A stretch of DNA of 6,937 bases from Oscillospiraceae bacterium (GTDB taxonomy: Bacteria > Bacillota > Clostridia > Oscillospirales > Ruminococcaceae). Positions within the stretch are counted from its first letter, which is position 1. Each line of letters opens with the position of its first letter. Both the position numbers and the translations under genes were made by a program. The stretch spans positions 1 to 6,937 of the forward strand of contig JAQXFT010000113.1 in the NCBI GenBank assembly GCA_029005335.1. Direction: 5' to 3'. The notes beneath the pieces were generated by a model that saw nothing but the letters and a program-made list of their open reading frames with translations, was not told the origin of the DNA and did no database searches. Below are positions 6,839 to 6,937 of this stretch, piece by piece.

Positions 6839-6937
6839 ACCTATTTTTGACAGCTGGGATTTGGAATATAAAAATCCTTTCGGAGCTATTACACGTGAGA
6901 GCGAATGTCGTTTCAGAATAAGAATACCTAAGGACAT
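6831..6937 (+). CDS. Probable GH13-family alpha-glucan hydrolase, N-terminal 35 residues only (runs off window); TTG start
   Basis: The frame opens at TTG 6831, overlapping the regulator's stop by 8 bp, and stays open to the window edge. The peptide begins MDKPIFDSWDLEYKNPFGA and continues to a strand-like CRFRIRIPKD. The pattern FDSxD...YKNPFGA followed by a FRIRI/P beta-strand resembles, from memory, the N-terminal beta-sandwich region of Firmicutes GH13 enzymes (alpha-amylase, neopullulanase and pullulanase-like proteins). No catalytic residue is in view, so specificity cannot be given. There is no signal peptide in the visible part, pointing to a cytoplasmic enzyme that would act on imported maltodextrin or internal glycogen. 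The linkage to the membrane XRE regulator and the nearby glgP agree with an alpha-glucan role. It could instead be another protein with a similar carbohydrate-binding N-terminus. Confidence 0.65.
   Translation, partial: MDKPIFDSWDLEYKNPFGAITRESECRFRIRIPKD

Overview
The window reads as ordinary chromosomal core and carbohydrate-storage DNA of a low-to-moderate G+C Gram-positive anaerobe. The best guess is a Clostridia member close to Ruminococcus (Oscillospiraceae). The signs are a single-chain (alpha2-type) glycyl-tRNA synthetase, AAGGAGG/GAGGTGAT-type Shine-Dalgarno sites, near-consensus sigma-A promoters with 17-bp spacers, stem-plus-U-run terminators and AT-rich intergenic regions. The genus is an inference from general gene and codon character, not from a database match. 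All genes lie on the + strand.

Layout. (1) Positions 1-786 hold the 3' half of a glycyl-tRNA synthetase gene, closed by a clear intrinsic terminator. (2) A sigma-A promoter (875-903) drives a complete polyphosphate kinase gene, ppk1 (945-3041), which has no convincing terminator of its own. (3) A second promoter (3112-3140) drives a complete glycogen/maltodextrin phosphorylase gene, glgP. Its start is placed at 3248, because the upstream in-frame ATG at 3209 has no ribosome binding site. The glgP leader contains two inverted repeats. A strong terminator follows at 5674-5710. (4) A fully consensus promoter (TTGACA, 17 bp, TATAAT) with a perfect 14-bp palindrome over the expected transcription start drives an XRE-family regulator gene (5840-6838). 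Its product joins an N-terminal helix-turn-helix to about eight predicted membrane segments. (5) Overlapping its stop by 8 bp is a gene with a TTG start and a perfect AAGGAGG site (6831 to the window edge). Its first 35 residues resemble the N-terminus of Firmicutes GH13 alpha-glucan hydrolases.

How the genes may work together. PPK1 makes and uses polyphosphate, GlgP releases glucose 1-phosphate from glycogen or maltodextrin, and the partial last gene probably acts on alpha-glucan. The stretch from 945 onward is therefore a reserve-polymer neighbourhood. The membrane XRE protein is probably autoregulated through the palindrome and, by operon structure, is co-transcribed with the glucan-hydrolase gene. 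I see no mobile element, CRISPR array, tRNA, rRNA, phage gene or defence system. The three intergenic gaps (787-944, 3042-3208, 5654-5839) are each under 200 bp and are largely accounted for by the regulatory sites listed.
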